DNA from: Phenylobacterium deserti
GTDB lineage: Bacteria > Pseudomonadota > Alphaproteobacteria > Caulobacterales > Caulobacteraceae
Reading direction: 5' to 3'
DNA: 64,000 bases
Assembly: GCF_003254705.1 (NCBI RefSeq)
Contig: NZ_QFYR01000001.1
Coordinates: 1,116,001-1,180,000 of the forward strand
The notes beneath the pieces were generated by a model, which saw nothing but the letters and a program-made list of their open reading frames with translations, had not been told where the DNA came from and searched no databases. Numbering within the stretch: the stretch's first letter is position 1; every line of letters begins with the position of its first letter. Of this stretch, positions 17,202 to 27,743 are shown piece after piece. The position numbers and the translations under genes were made by a program.

Positions 17202-18146
17202 ATGAGCGAACCCAAACGCGGCTGGTTTCAGCGCCTGACCCAGGGGCTGTCGCGCTCGTCCAAGCAGATGGGCGAGCAGATCACCAGCGCCTTCACCGCC
17301 AAGGCCCCCCTCGACCAAGCCAAGCTCGACGAGCTGGAAGAGATGTTGATCGAGGCTGACCTCGGCCCGCACTCCGCCGCCCGCATCACCGAGCGTTTCG
17401 GGCGGGAGAAGTTCGGCAAGGCCGTCGACGAGCAGGAGATCAAGGAGAGCCTCGCCGAGGCGATCGGCGACGAGCTGTCGAGCCGGCAGGGCCGTTTCGA
17501 TCCTCTCTCCGGCCCGCGGCCCTACATCGTGTTGTTCATCGGCGTGAACGGGTCGGGCAAGACGACGACCCTTGGCAAGATCGCCGCAGACCTTCGGTCA
17601 AAAGGCGCAAAGGTGCTCATCGTGGCGGGCGACACTTTCCGCGCCGCGGCCGTGGAGCAGCTCAAGGTCTGGGCCGAACGCTCCGGCGCCGACTTCATGA
17701 GCCGTCCGACCGGCTCCGATGCCGCGGGCCTTGCCTTCGACGCCATCGAACGGGCCCAACGAGAGGCCTATGACGTGGTGCTGATTGACACCGCCGGCCG
17801 CCTGCAGAACAAGCAGGGCTTGATGGACGAGCTCCTCAAGGTGATCCGCGTGATCAAGAAGCTCGATCCCGAAGCGCCGCACGAGACCCTGCTGGTGCTG
17901 GACGCCACGGTCGGCCGCAACGCCCTGGCGCAGGAGAACATCTTCGGCAACCAGATCGGCGTGTCCGGCATCGTCATGACCAAGCTGGACGGCACCGCGC
18001 GCGGCGGCGTCCTGGTGCCTGTCGCCCAGGCTTCCGACAGCCCGATCAAGCTGATCGGTGTCGGCGAAGGCATCGACGACCTGCAGCCCTTCGATCCCCG
18101 CGCGTTCGCCCGTTCTCTCGTGGGCCTCGAGGAGCCGATCCGATGA
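17202..18146 (+). CDS. ftsY: Signal recognition particle receptor FtsY
   Basis: A 314-residue SRP receptor GTPase delivering ribosomes to the membrane. The N domain (about 1-95) leads into the G domain with GVNGSGKTTT (P-loop), DTFRAAAVEQL, DTAGR and TKLDG. The acidic A domain of enteric FtsY is absent, as usual in alphaproteobacteria; the short basic N-terminus (KRGWFQRLTQGLSRS) may serve as the membrane-contact helix. AAGGAGG stands 20 bases before the ATG. The stop overlaps the yciB start (ATGA). Confidence 0.95.
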   Translation: MSEPKRGWFQRLTQGLSRSSKQMGEQITSAFTAKAPLDQAKLDELEEMLIEADLGPHSAARITERFGREKFGKAVDEQEIKESLAEAIGDELSSRQGRFDPLSGPRPYIVLFIGVNGSGKTTTLGKIAADLRSKGAKVLIVAGDTFRAAAVEQLKVWAERSGADFMSRPTGSDAAGLAFDAIERAQREAYDVVLIDTAGRLQNKQGLMDELLKVIRVIKKLDPEAPHETLLVLDATVGRNALAQENIFGNQIGVSGIVMTKLDGTARGGVLVPVAQASDSPIKLIGVGEGIDDLQPFDPRAFARSLVGLEEPIR

Positions 18147-18724
18147 ACCCGAACGCTCGCAAGTGGGTCCGCTGCTTCGTGGACTACTCCGCCCTGGCGG
18201 TGTTCATGGCGGCGTTCTTTCTGACCGACCGCGACATCCAGAAGGCCACCTGGGCGCTGGTGATCGGCTCCGCCGTCGCGCTTGGCGTCGGGCTGGCCGT
18301 GGAGCGGCGTATCGCGCCCTTTCCGGCCCTTGCGGGCGGAGCGGCTCTGGTTTTCGGCGGCCTGGCGCTGTTCTTCCACGACCCGCGGCTGCTGAAGGTC
18401 AAGCCGACGGTGATGAACCTGGTCTTCGCCGCCGTGCTGTTCGGCGGGCTGGCCCTGCGCAAGCACCCGCTCAAGCTCCTGCTGGGCGAGGCCTTCGAAA
18501 TGCCGGAAGCGGCGTGGCGGAAGCTGACGCTGAACTACGGGTTGTTCTTCCTGGCGCTGGCGGTGCTGAACGAGTTCGTCTGGCGCACCCAGAGCGACTC
18601 CGTGTGGGTGCTCTTCCGCTTCCCTGGCCTGCTGCTGTTGTCGGTGGCCTTCACCATCAGCCAGGCGCCCATGCTGATGAAGTATGTGAAGGGCGAGCAG
18701 CTTCCGCCCCCGCCGACCGAGTAG
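18143..18724 (+). CDS. yciB: Septation/inner-membrane protein YciB
   Basis: A 193-residue protein with five to six membrane spans. The family stretches are visible: FVDYSALAVFMAAFF, FHDPRLLKVKPTVMN, and WRKLTLNYGLFFLALAVLNEFVWR. YciB (also called IspZ or intracellular septation protein A) affects envelope synthesis and septation in other bacteria; its chemistry is not known. Translationally coupled to ftsY by ATGA, the arrangement found in many alphaproteobacteria. Confidence 0.9.
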   Translation: MNPNARKWVRCFVDYSALAVFMAAFFLTDRDIQKATWALVIGSAVALGVGLAVERRIAPFPALAGGAALVFGGLALFFHDPRLLKVKPTVMNLVFAAVLFGGLALRKHPLKLLLGEAFEMPEAAWRKLTLNYGLFFLALAVLNEFVWRTQSDSVWVLFRFPGLLLLSVAFTISQAPMLMKYVKGEQLPPPPTE

Positions 18725-18811
18725 CCGATCAACCGCCTACGGAGCGTCTGTCGCCAAAGCGACGCAAAACATCGCTACGCTTGAAGCCTAACCTCCCCAG
18801 GTGCGGCGAGA

Positions 18812-19378
18812 ATGGCCAAGCAGAAGTCGGTACAGAAGAGCGGTGTGGACGGGCTGGACGGCTCGCCGAGCCATCTCCTTCAAAGGGCGACCCAAGTGGC
18901 GCTCGACCTGTTCGCTGAAGAGTTCGGCGGCGGGGGGCTGACCCAGCGCCAGTATGCCGTGCTCGCGGCAGCCGCGGAGAACGAGGGCGCCACCCAGACA
19001 GACCTCGTGCGGGTGACGGGGATCGATCGTTCCACCCTGGCCGACATGGTCAGCCGGATGATCGGCAAGGGCTTGCTGGAACGCGAACGGGCGCAGCATG
19101 ACGCCCGGGCCAACGCCGTTCGCCTGACCGAGCTTGGACGATCAAGCCTGGACGCGGCGCGGCCGAAGATGGCAGCCGCCGACGCCCGACTGCTGAAACT
19201 GATTTCAGGCCGCGGTCGCCGTGACGCCTTTGCCGGACTGCTCGCCGAACTGGTCAGCGAAGCGCAGCGAAAGGCGGAGAAGCGGGAAGCGAAGCGCGCG
19301 CCCGCGCCCAAGCTCGTCCTGAGCGAGGCAGTGGAGCCCGCTAAGGAGCCGCGCAAGAAGACGAAGAAGGCGGCCTAG
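18812..19378 (+). CDS. MarR family transcriptional regulator
   Basis: A 188-residue winged-helix regulator. The core is LTQRQYAVLAAAAENEGATQ, DLVRVTGIDRSTLADMVSRM then IGKGLLERERAQHDARANAVRLTELG. The C-terminal 40 residues are Lys/Ala-rich (KKTKKAA), which may add non-specific DNA affinity. No divergent partner or obvious palindrome is seen in the 87-base upstream gap, apart from GTCGC-CAAA-GCGAC at 18750-18763, so the target is unknown. Confidence 0.85.
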   Translation: MAKQKSVQKSGVDGLDGSPSHLLQRATQVALDLFAEEFGGGGLTQRQYAVLAAAAENEGATQTDLVRVTGIDRSTLADMVSRMIGKGLLERERAQHDARANAVRLTELGRSSLDAARPKMAAADARLLKLISGRGRRDAFAGLLAELVSEAQRKAEKREAKRAPAPKLVLSEAVEPAKEPRKKTKKAA

Positions 19379-19581
19379 CCTCTCGGCGTGCGACCCGGCC
19401 AGGCCATGTTGGATGGCCTAAGGTGAGGCGAGCGAAGCCGGTCGTAGGACACTTCCGGCAGGCTGCGCATGATCACGTCCAGCATCATGCCGCCGTCCGC
19501 ACGGATCGGCGGCGGCTCTCCATAGAGCTCACGCCACAAGGCGGCGGCTTCTTCGTACACCCGCTCGTCCCGCACGTTCAT
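19375..19581 (-). CDS. Conserved hypothetical protein (68 aa)
   Basis: A 68-residue soluble protein starting MNVRDERVYEEAAALW, with an acidic helical N-terminus and a basic C-terminus (RSPHLRPSNMAWPGRTPRG). A TTG 30 bases upstream could extend it. The stop overlaps the MarR stop by four bases, convergently. No family recognised; the ordered amphipathic pattern (LWRELYGEPPP, MMLDVIMRSLPEV) argues for a real gene. Confidence 0.55.
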   Translation of the reverse strand: MNVRDERVYEEAAALWRELYGEPPPIRADGGMMLDVIMRSLPEVSYDRLRSPHLRPSNMAWPGRTPRG

Positions 19582-19693
19582 CGGTTCGACCCGTTCAGCA
19601 TGTCGGGGCAAACTCGCCGGACGCGCGAGCTGTTCCGGGCAAAAGACAGTTAACGTGTGATAAGTTGTAAGCTGGAAAGCTGAGACTTCTGCG

Positions 19694-19957
19694 TCAGATG
19701 CGGATGTCGAGCAACGAGCCCGGGCGGAGCACCTTGTTCGGCGGCTCTGCGCGGGCGTCGGGCATCCGCTGTGGCCGTGAGGCCGACGCGCTGGAGGCTT
19801 GGCTCGCCATCTGGGCGGCCGCCTGAGGACGCGGGGCGGGAGCCTCGGCCTGGGTGGTCGCCATCTGGAAGAAGGCTCGCTGAGCGGCCACGCGGGCGGC
19901 GTCCGCGCGTTGAGGCGTCGGCTGAGGCTGCGGAAAACCGGGGCGGATCGTGTTCAC
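19694..19957 (-). CDS. Short disordered protein with conserved-looking tail
   Basis: An 87-residue Gln/Ala/Pro-rich protein. The N-terminus MNTIRPGFPQPQPTP and C-terminus KVLRPGSLLDIRI look constrained, while the middle is low-complexity; I recall similar short proteins in Caulobacter relatives but cannot confirm it. No signal peptide or membrane span. A CtrA-like box with a palindrome lies 20-44 bases upstream of the start, which would fit cell-cycle control. Confidence 0.6.
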   Translation of the reverse strand: MNTIRPGFPQPQPTPQRADAARVAAQRAFFQMATTQAEAPAPRPQAAAQMASQASSASASRPQRMPDARAEPPNKVLRPGSLLDIRI

Positions 19958-19976
19958 GAAGCGCAGGCTCGCGGAT

Positions 19977-20001
19977 CATGGTTAACGCGTCGCTAACCAT
20001 G
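19977..20001 (-). promoter_or_regulatory. Palindrome containing a CtrA-like box
   Basis: CATGGTTA (19977-19984) and TAACCATG (19994-20001) form 8-base arms around ACGCGTCGC. Read on the minus strand it contains TTAG-N7-TTAAC, one base from the CtrA consensus TTAA-N7-TTAAC. It lies just upstream of the 87-residue gene. Confidence 0.45.
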
Positions 20002-20009
20002 AGCGGGCC

Positions 20010-20525
20010 TCACCGCATCTGAGCGACCAGCCTCTGAGCGTCGGCTTCTTCAAGAGGGCCGGTGTGCTTGGCGATGATCACGCCGTCACGCCCGACCACA
20101 TAGGTTTCCGGAACGCCCGTGACGCCGAACTCGACGCCGGCGCGCCCGTCGCGATCCACCAGGCGTTGGGCGAACGGATCACCAAGGCGCGTGAGGAAGC
20201 TCTGGGTGTTCTGCGGCGCGTCTTTGTAGGCGATGCCTACGACGCGGACCTGCTGGTTCCTGAGCGCGACCAGCTGCGGATGCTCGATCTCGCACGGCGC
20301 GCACCAGGAGGCGAAGAAGTTCACCAGCACCGGGCCCTGCGCCGTCAGCTCGTGGAGGCGCACAGGTCGGCCGTTGTCCAGGTCCGGCAAGGTGAGGTCG
20401 GGCATGGGCTTGCCGACCAGAGCCTGGGGCTGGACCTGAGGGTTGCGATTAAGGGCGTAGAGCCCGAACAGCGCGCCCAGCGCGACGAGCACGATCAGCG
20501 GCAGGGCTGCCAGCCAGCGCGTCAC
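20010..20525 (-). CDS. ccmG: Thiol:disulfide interchange protein CcmG/DsbE
   Basis: A 171-residue membrane-anchored thioredoxin that reduces apocytochrome c cysteines in the periplasm before haem attachment. One N-terminal span (LPLIVLVALGALFGLYAL) is followed by the thioredoxin domain with FFASWCAPCEIEHPQL and the cis-Pro loop GVPETYVV. The start is a GTG at 20525 overlapping the ccmD stop (GTGA). It is the last gene of the ccmC-ccmD-ccmG unit. Confidence 0.92.
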   Translation of the reverse strand: MTRWLAALPLIVLVALGALFGLYALNRNPQVQPQALVGKPMPDLTLPDLDNGRPVRLHELTAQGPVLVNFFASWCAPCEIEHPQLVALRNQQVRVVGIAYKDAPQNTQSFLTRLGDPFAQRLVDRDGRAGVEFGVTGVPETYVVGRDGVIIAKHTGPLEEADAQRLVAQMR

Positions 20526-20668
20526 TTGCCGCTCCGGGTCTCGGCTTCGCGACGCCACCGGCGGGCATAGGCCAGCGAGGAGACGGTCAGGCCCACAAAC
20601 ACCAGCGCGGTGATGGCGAAGGCTGGCCAGAGGTAGGCGGCGTACTTGCCGGCGTCGAAATCGAGCAT
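20522..20668 (-). CDS. ccmD: Haem exporter protein CcmD
   Basis: A 48-residue protein with a single membrane span (LWPAFAITALVFVGLTVSSL) and a basic C-terminus (YARRWRREAETR), typical of CcmD. CcmD holds haem-loaded CcmE in complex with CcmABC. Its ATG overlaps the ccmC stop (TGATG) and its TGA overlaps the ccmG GTG. The position between ccmC and ccmG settles the assignment of such a small protein. Confidence 0.88.
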   Translation of the reverse strand: MLDFDAGKYAAYLWPAFAITALVFVGLTVSSLAYARRWRREAETRSGK

Positions 20669-21396
20669 CAGCCCCTCGCGGCTCGGATGGCGGCAGCCTC
20701 GGCCCGGCGGCGCCAGACCTCGCCGCGGATGCGGACCAGCCACAGCGACCCAAAGGCCGAGGTGTAGGCCAGTCCCATCAGCAGCAGGGGCCAGAGGTAA
20801 ACGGCCGACATGCTGGGCCCGTCGGCGCGGAACACCGACGCGCCCTGGTGGAGGGTGTTCCACCATTCCACGCTGTAGTGAACGATCGGAAGGTTCACGA
20901 GCCCGACCAGCGCGAGGATAGCGCCAGCGCGCGCAGCCTTCGCCTCGTCGTCCAGCGAGGCGCGCAAGGCCATGTAGGCGAGGTAGAACAGGAACAGCAC
21001 CAGGACGGACGTCAGCCGCGCATCCCAAACCCACCAGGCGCCCCACATCGGACGGCCCCAAAGCGCGCCGGTGACCAGGGCCAGGAAGGTGAAAGCGGCG
21101 CCGAGCGGCGCTGCAGCCTGGGCGGCGGCGTCGGCGAGGGCGTGACGGAACACCAAGGCCAGGAAGCTCGACACGCCCAGGCAGACGTAGACGAACATGC
21201 TGAGCCAGGCGGCTGGCACGTGGATGAACATGATCCGGACCGTGTCGCCCTGCTGGTAGTCCTCAGGCGCGGCGAAGCCGAGATAAAGCCCGGCCAGCGC
21301 CAGCACGACCGCGATCGCCCCAAACATCGGCGCGGCCCAGCGCGAGAAGGCCATGAACCGCTCGGGATTGGAGAGGAAGGCGGGCGCCGGGATCAT
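20668..21396 (-). CDS. ccmC: Haem exporter membrane protein CcmC
   Basis: A 242-residue protein with six membrane spans. The haem-handling tryptophan motif is WGAWWVWDARLTS, with flanking histidines in FIHVPAAW and PIVHYSVEWWNTLHQG. CcmC loads haem onto CcmE. It is separated from ccmAB by a Spy-like gene, and no ccmE, ccmF or ccmH lies in this window, so the rest of the pathway must be elsewhere. Confidence 0.95.
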   Translation of the reverse strand: MIPAPAFLSNPERFMAFSRWAAPMFGAIAVVLALAGLYLGFAAPEDYQQGDTVRIMFIHVPAAWLSMFVYVCLGVSSFLALVFRHALADAAAQAAAPLGAAFTFLALVTGALWGRPMWGAWWVWDARLTSVLVLFLFYLAYMALRASLDDEAKAARAGAILALVGLVNLPIVHYSVEWWNTLHQGASVFRADGPSMSAVYLWPLLLMGLAYTSAFGSLWLVRIRGEVWRRRAEAAAIRAARG

Positions 21397-21512
21397 GTCT
21401 GCGGCTTAGCCCCCGGACGCCCGCCTCGCAAGCGGACGCAGGGCCGCGGCTCTGCCGCAAAGGGCCGGGCGGCGGCGCCTGCAGGAGGAGGCAGGCGCCG
21501 CGCCGGCTAAGC

Positions 21513-22004
21513 TCACCCCATGTGGCCGCCGCGTGGGCCGCCACCGCGCAGACCCGGGCCGCGGTGCTGCTTGCCGCGAGACTGATGCTGGGCGTCGAAC
21601 GCCTTCTGCTGAGCCGGGCTCAGCTGGGCGTAGAAGCGCTTCACCGCCGCCGCGTGCTGGGCGAAGCGCTGCTGGCGCTCGACCATTCGGGCCTGCATGC
21701 GATCCAGGCGCTGCGGCGTGGTCAGGTTGCGCATCTCCCCACGATCCTGCCGCATCCGGCCGCGCTGACGCTGGGGCGTGGAGTCGGCCACGAACGCGCG
21801 CAGGGCGGGCTCCTGGTCGGCGCGCAGCTGCAGGGTGTCACGCAGGCGCTGGGCGCGACGCTCGGCCATCTGAGCCGGATCAGGTCGGCGCCAATCGCCA
21901 GCCTCGCCGCGTGGGGCGGGACCGGGCTGGGGGGCCTGCGCCATGGCGGTTCCACCCAGGCTGACCGTCAGCGCCGCCGCCAGGGCCATAGAGGTCGTCT
22001 TCAT
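21513..22004 (-). CDS. Spy/CpxP-like periplasmic LTxxQ-motif protein
   Basis: A 163-residue exported protein with a clear signal peptide (ALAAALTVSLGGTAMA-Q). The mature part is Arg/Gln-rich and helical, with two LTxxQ-type repeats (LQLRADQEPAL and QLSPAQQKAF) as in Spy and CpxP, periplasmic chaperones or stress sensors. The Gly/Arg/His-rich tail (RGPGLRGGGPRGGHMG) might bind metal. It sits between ccmB and ccmC on the same strand, an insertion not usual in the ccm cluster. Confidence 0.75.
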   Translation of the reverse strand: MKTTSMALAAALTVSLGGTAMAQAPQPGPAPRGEAGDWRRPDPAQMAERRAQRLRDTLQLRADQEPALRAFVADSTPQRQRGRMRQDRGEMRNLTTPQRLDRMQARMVERQQRFAQHAAAVKRFYAQLSPAQQKAFDAQHQSRGKQHRGPGLRGGGPRGGHMG

Positions 22005-22080
22005 CGTCGGATCTCTCGTGTTCGTCGTCCCTTGCCCGTTTCCACGAGGCGCGAAGCGAACTCCGTCGATGACAAATTCG

Positions 22081-22746
22081 TCAGGACAGGGCGTTGCGGC
22101 AGGCGGCCGCCATGGCGATGGGACCCAGCGCCACCGCCGCGGCGGTGTAGGCGCACATCAGGGCGAAGCCCGCAGTCCAGGGCAGCCCGCCGGCAAAGGC
22201 GCTCAGCGCCCCGCCGCCGAAGATCACCGGCGGCACGAACAGCGGCAGGACGATCACCGCCGTCAGCAGACCGCCGCGGCGGGCGCCCAGGCTAAGCGCC
22301 GCCCCGATGCCGCCGACAAAGGCGAAGGCCAGACCGCCGATCAAGGCGCAGGCGAAGATCAGAGGCGCCAGGTGCACGGGGGCGCCCAGTCCGATGGCGG
22401 CGATGGGCGCGGCCAAGGCGAGCGGCGCGCCGGTGGCGATCCATTGGCCCAGGCACTTGGCGGCGCAGGTCAGCTCCAGCGGGGTGGGCGCGAAGGTCAG
22501 GAGATCCAAGGCGCCGTCTTCGTAGTCGCGTTCGAAAAGGCGCTCGAGGGAGAGCAGAGATGCGAGCGCCAGCGCCACCCAGGCCGCGCCCAGCGCCACG
22601 CCGGCCAGTCGATCGGCTTCCGGTCCGATGGCCAGGGGCAGCAGGGTCGCGACGCCGGCGTAGAACCCAACGCTGACCAGCGGGCCGCCGCCGCGGCCCC
22701 AGGCCAAGGTGATTTCTCGGCCCAGCAGGACGCCCAGGCGGCTCAT
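22081..22746 (-). CDS. ccmB: Haem exporter permease CcmB
   Basis: A 221-residue protein with six membrane spans; family stretches are [13 protein letters not shown] and [14 protein letters not shown]. With CcmA it forms the ABC transporter whose ATPase activity releases holo-CcmE from CcmC. The ATG overlaps the ccmA stop by four bases. Confidence 0.93.
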   Translation of the reverse strand: MSRLGVLLGREITLAWGRGGGPLVSVGFYAGVATLLPLAIGPEADRLAGVALGAAWVALALASLLSLERLFERDYEDGALDLLTFAPTPLELTCAAKCLGQWIATGAPLALAAPIAAIGLGAPVHLAPLIFACALIGGLAFAFVGGIGAALSLGARRGGLLTAVIVLPLFVPPVIFGGGALSAFAGGLPWTAGFALMCAYTAAAVALGPIAMAAACRNALS

Positions 22747-23345
22747 GCCACGATCTCCAGGCTGCGGGCGGGGATCGGGAGGGGATCATGCACCGCGGCC
22801 AGGATCATGCCGCCGCCCGCTAAGTGCGACTGCATGATCTCGCCGAAGCGCAGGCGCCAGGAGGCGTCCAGCGGGCTTAAGGGCTCGTCCAGAAGCCAGA
22901 GCGGACGGGGAGCAGCGAGCGCACGCACCAGAGCCAGGCGGCGGCGTTGGCCGGCCGAAAGCCGCCGCACTTCCAGGTCGAGCAGCGGTTCAAGGGCGAG
23001 CGCCTGCGCCGCGTCGGCGGCAGAGGCGTCCGTGCCCCCGAACCAGCGGGTCCAGAACGCCAGCTCCTCCCTCGCCGTGCGGGCCGGCTTGAGCCCATCC
23101 TGGTGACCCACGAAGTGAAGACCGCCGCCGCGTGCGTCGGCTGGATCAAGGTCGCCGAAGGTGATCTGGCCCGTCGCCAGGTCGACGAGTCCCGCTACGG
23201 CGCGCAGCAGGCTGGTCTTGCCCGCCCCGTTGGCGCCGGTCAGCGCACAGGCCTGACCTGCGGCCAGCTCAAGCGACAGGCCTTCGAACAGCAAGCGGCC
23301 GCCGCGCTGGATCGCGACATCGCTCAACCGAAGTGTGCGAATCAC
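22743..23345 (-). CDS. ccmA: Haem exporter ATPase CcmA
   Basis: A 200-residue ABC ATPase: Walker [11 protein letters not shown], signature [15 protein letters not shown] and Walker [12 protein letters not shown]. First gene of the ccm cluster, divergent from acnA with 199 bases between the two starts, so both promoters should lie there. That gap has CGGAC-N7-GTCCG at 23461-23477 and no other clear element. Confidence 0.93.
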   Translation of the reverse strand: MIRTLRLSDVAIQRGGRLLFEGLSLELAAGQACALTGANGAGKTSLLRAVAGLVDLATGQITFGDLDPADARGGGLHFVGHQDGLKPARTAREELAFWTRWFGGTDASAADAAQALALEPLLDLEVRRLSAGQRRRLALVRALAAPRPLWLLDEPLSPLDASWRLRFGEIMQSHLAGGGMILAAVHDPLPIPARSLEIVA

Positions 23346-23544
23346 GCGCCGACCTCGCGGAAGGCGAAGCTCGACTGTTCGCCTGCATGGACGCGCCCCG
23401 GCTGGGGGTCTATGTAGCCCGCAGCCGCCGTCGCTTTGAGGGACGTACGCCGCGCGGGGACGGACGCTGTGTGTCCGCCTCTAAAAGCGCGCGATCCGCA
23501 AAGCGGTGTCCGGGCGGCTGGGAACAGAGAGAGGATCCCCCAAC

Positions 23545-26235
<2,691 letters not shown>

Positions 26236-26333
26236 GGCGGCGGGCGGGCGGCGCGATGAAACTCGGGCCGCCCGCCCCTGCTCACGGCTTAGTGAAAGCC
26301 AAACCTCCCGAAACTTCGATTAAGTGCGCCGCG

Positions 26334-27029
26334 ATGCGGAAAGCCGCGCTTCTCAGTCTTCTTCTGTTCGCCCTGCCAGCTGCAGCGGCCCCGAAGCCTC
26401 CGGTCGTGGTGGAGCTCTACACCGCGCAAGGCTGCGGCTCGTGCCGCGAGGCGAACGCCTTTGTGGCCAAGCTGGCCGACCGGTCGGGCGTGCTCGCCCT
26501 GACCTTCCCGGTGGACTACTGGGATTACCTCGGCTGGACCGACACCTTCGCCAAACCGGAGTTCTCCGAGCGGCAGCGCGCCTATGTGACCAAGCTTTCG
26601 CTGCGCGAGCCCTACACGCCGCAGGTGATCATTGACGGCCACACACAGGCGCCGGGTCTGCGCACCGAGCAGGTGGAGCGCCTGATCCGTGACGCTGCAC
26701 GCGCGCCGCACAACCCGCCGGATGTGCGGTTCATTGGGCCGCGCCGCGTGGATGTCGGCTCCGGCCGTCCGCCCAAGGGCGGCGCTGAAGTCTGGATGAT
26801 CCGTTACGATCCCCGCGAGCAGGAGATCGCCGTCCGCGGCGGCGAGAACCGCGGCCAGACTGTGATTCAGAAGAACGTGGTGCGTGAGATCGAGCGGCTG
26901 GGCGCCTGGCGGGGCCGGCCGACCGCCTATCGCCTGCCAGCTCCGCCCGATGACGGTCTTCGCACCCTCGTGCTCGTGCAGCTCCCGCGCGGCGGCCGCA
27001 TCCTGGCGGCCCATCAGCCGCGGACCTGA
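26334..27029 (+). CDS. DUF1223 family exported thioredoxin-like protein
   Basis: A 231-residue protein with a signal peptide (KAALLSLLLFALPAAAA-P). The mature protein begins VVVELYTAQGCGSCREAN, a thioredoxin-fold start with a CxxSC-type pair, then DYWDYLGWTDTF and EPYTPQVIIDG, the DUF1223 signature. Periplasmic redox or folding function is inferred from the fold. Start chosen at ATG 26334; the frame extends 78 bases upstream without a signal-peptide-like sequence. Confidence 0.88.
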   Translation: MRKAALLSLLLFALPAAAAPKPPVVVELYTAQGCGSCREANAFVAKLADRSGVLALTFPVDYWDYLGWTDTFAKPEFSERQRAYVTKLSLREPYTPQVIIDGHTQAPGLRTEQVERLIRDAARAPHNPPDVRFIGPRRVDVGSGRPPKGGAEVWMIRYDPREQEIAVRGGENRGQTVIQKNVVREIERLGAWRGRPTAYRLPAPPDDGLRTLVLVQLPRGGRILAAHQPRT

Positions 27030-27050
27030 GCCCCAAGCCAGATAAACGAA

Positions 27051-27089
27051 AGCCCGCGCGGCTGGAGAGTCCACGCGGGCTGACGTTTT
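27051..27089 (+). terminator. Hairpin downstream of DUF1223 gene
   Basis: AGCCCGCG (27051-27058) pairs with CGCGGGCT (27074-27081) around a 15-base loop, followed by GACGTTTTG. The T run is short, so termination may be partial. It starts 21 bases after the stop. Confidence 0.5.
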
Positions 27090-27105
27090 GGGGGAGGGGT
27101 ATCTC

Positions 27106-27194
27106 GTGTGTCGGTTGGCCAGTTCGACCGACCCAGGGGGGCTGGGGGGGCTGTTCAGGATCCGGGGCCTACCGAGCCTGTCCAACCGACACAC
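27106..27194 (+). ncRNA. Candidate structured RNA with 13-base closing stem
   Basis: The 315-base gap between DUF1223 and DUF2794 has no gene. It holds GTGTGTCGGTTGG (27106-27118), perfectly complementary to CCAACCGACACAC (27182-27194). GTCGGT at 27110-27115 can instead pair with ACCGAC at 27127-27132, so two exclusive folds exist. The enclosed loop is G-rich. It could be a small RNA or a leader of DUF2794; strand and function are not settled. It lacks the conserved SRP-RNA tetraloop region. Bases 27195-27344 show nothing further. Confidence 0.45.
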
Positions 27195-27344
27195 CCTATA
27201 AACGGGCCGCATCTGGCGCTCAGGGGTCGGAAATAAGGTCATTTCGCGGCGGCTGGTGACGGTTGATCGCGCCTTGCCATCTGAGCCGGAACCCCCATCT
27301 GCGCCCCTCGCTTTCCAAGCTGGTTTGGGTTTAGGCTTTTCGCG

Positions 27345-27680
27345 ATGGCATTTGATCCGTCCTACGTCGCGCCGCGCTCGGCAGGCGTGTTCTTCGAGCG
27401 GCGCGAGCTGGAACGGCTTTTGCGGCTGTACGGACGTATGGTGGCGGCGGGCGAGTGGCGCGACTACGCCATGGACGGCCTGTCTGACGCGGCGGTGTTC
27501 TCCGTCTTTCGCCGTACGTCAGAAGCGCCCCTCTATAAGATCGAGAAGCGCCCGGCTCTGGCCCGCAAGCAGGGGGCGTGGGCGGTGATCGGCGAGGGCG
27601 GCATGATCCTGCGCCGCGGTCATGAGCTGGAGCAGGTGCTCCGCTTCTTCGACAAGGGCCGCTTCAAGGTCATCGACTAA
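27345..27680 (+). CDS. DUF2794 domain protein
   Basis: A 111-residue protein with the DUF2794 pattern: VFFERRELERLLRLYGRMVAAG, EWRDYAMDGLSDAAVFSVFRR and a late YKIEKRP. The family is small, alphaproteobacterial and of unknown function. Cytoplasmic, no membrane span. The long-stem RNA candidate ends 150 bases upstream. A hairpin just downstream serves mainly the convergent gene. Confidence 0.88.
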   Translation: MAFDPSYVAPRSAGVFFERRELERLLRLYGRMVAAGEWRDYAMDGLSDAAVFSVFRRTSEAPLYKIEKRPALARKQGAWAVIGEGGMILRRGHELEQVLRFFDKGRFKVID

Positions 27681-27686
27681 GCGCCC

Positions 27687-27717
27687 AAAGAAAAACCCCG
27701 GCGGGGGTCCGCCGGGG
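27687..27717 (-). terminator. Terminator for the Bax-inhibitor-like gene
   Basis: CCCCGGCGG (27696-27704) and CCGCCGGGG (27709-27717) flank a GGGT loop. Read on the minus strand the stem is followed by TTTTTCTTT, a strong intrinsic terminator 27 bases after the minus-strand stop at 27744. On the plus strand the T tract is weak. Confidence 0.8.
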
Positions 27718-27743
27718 CTCCGATCTCTTGATCCGTTCGTCGC

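Noticed and set aside
18750-18763. GTCGC-CAAA-GCGAC hairpin after yciB as a terminator
   Set aside because: The stem is only five base pairs and no T run follows.
27106-27194. SRP (4.5S) RNA
   Set aside because: The stem is long enough but the conserved GGAA tetraloop region is absent on both strands, and the loop is G-rich.
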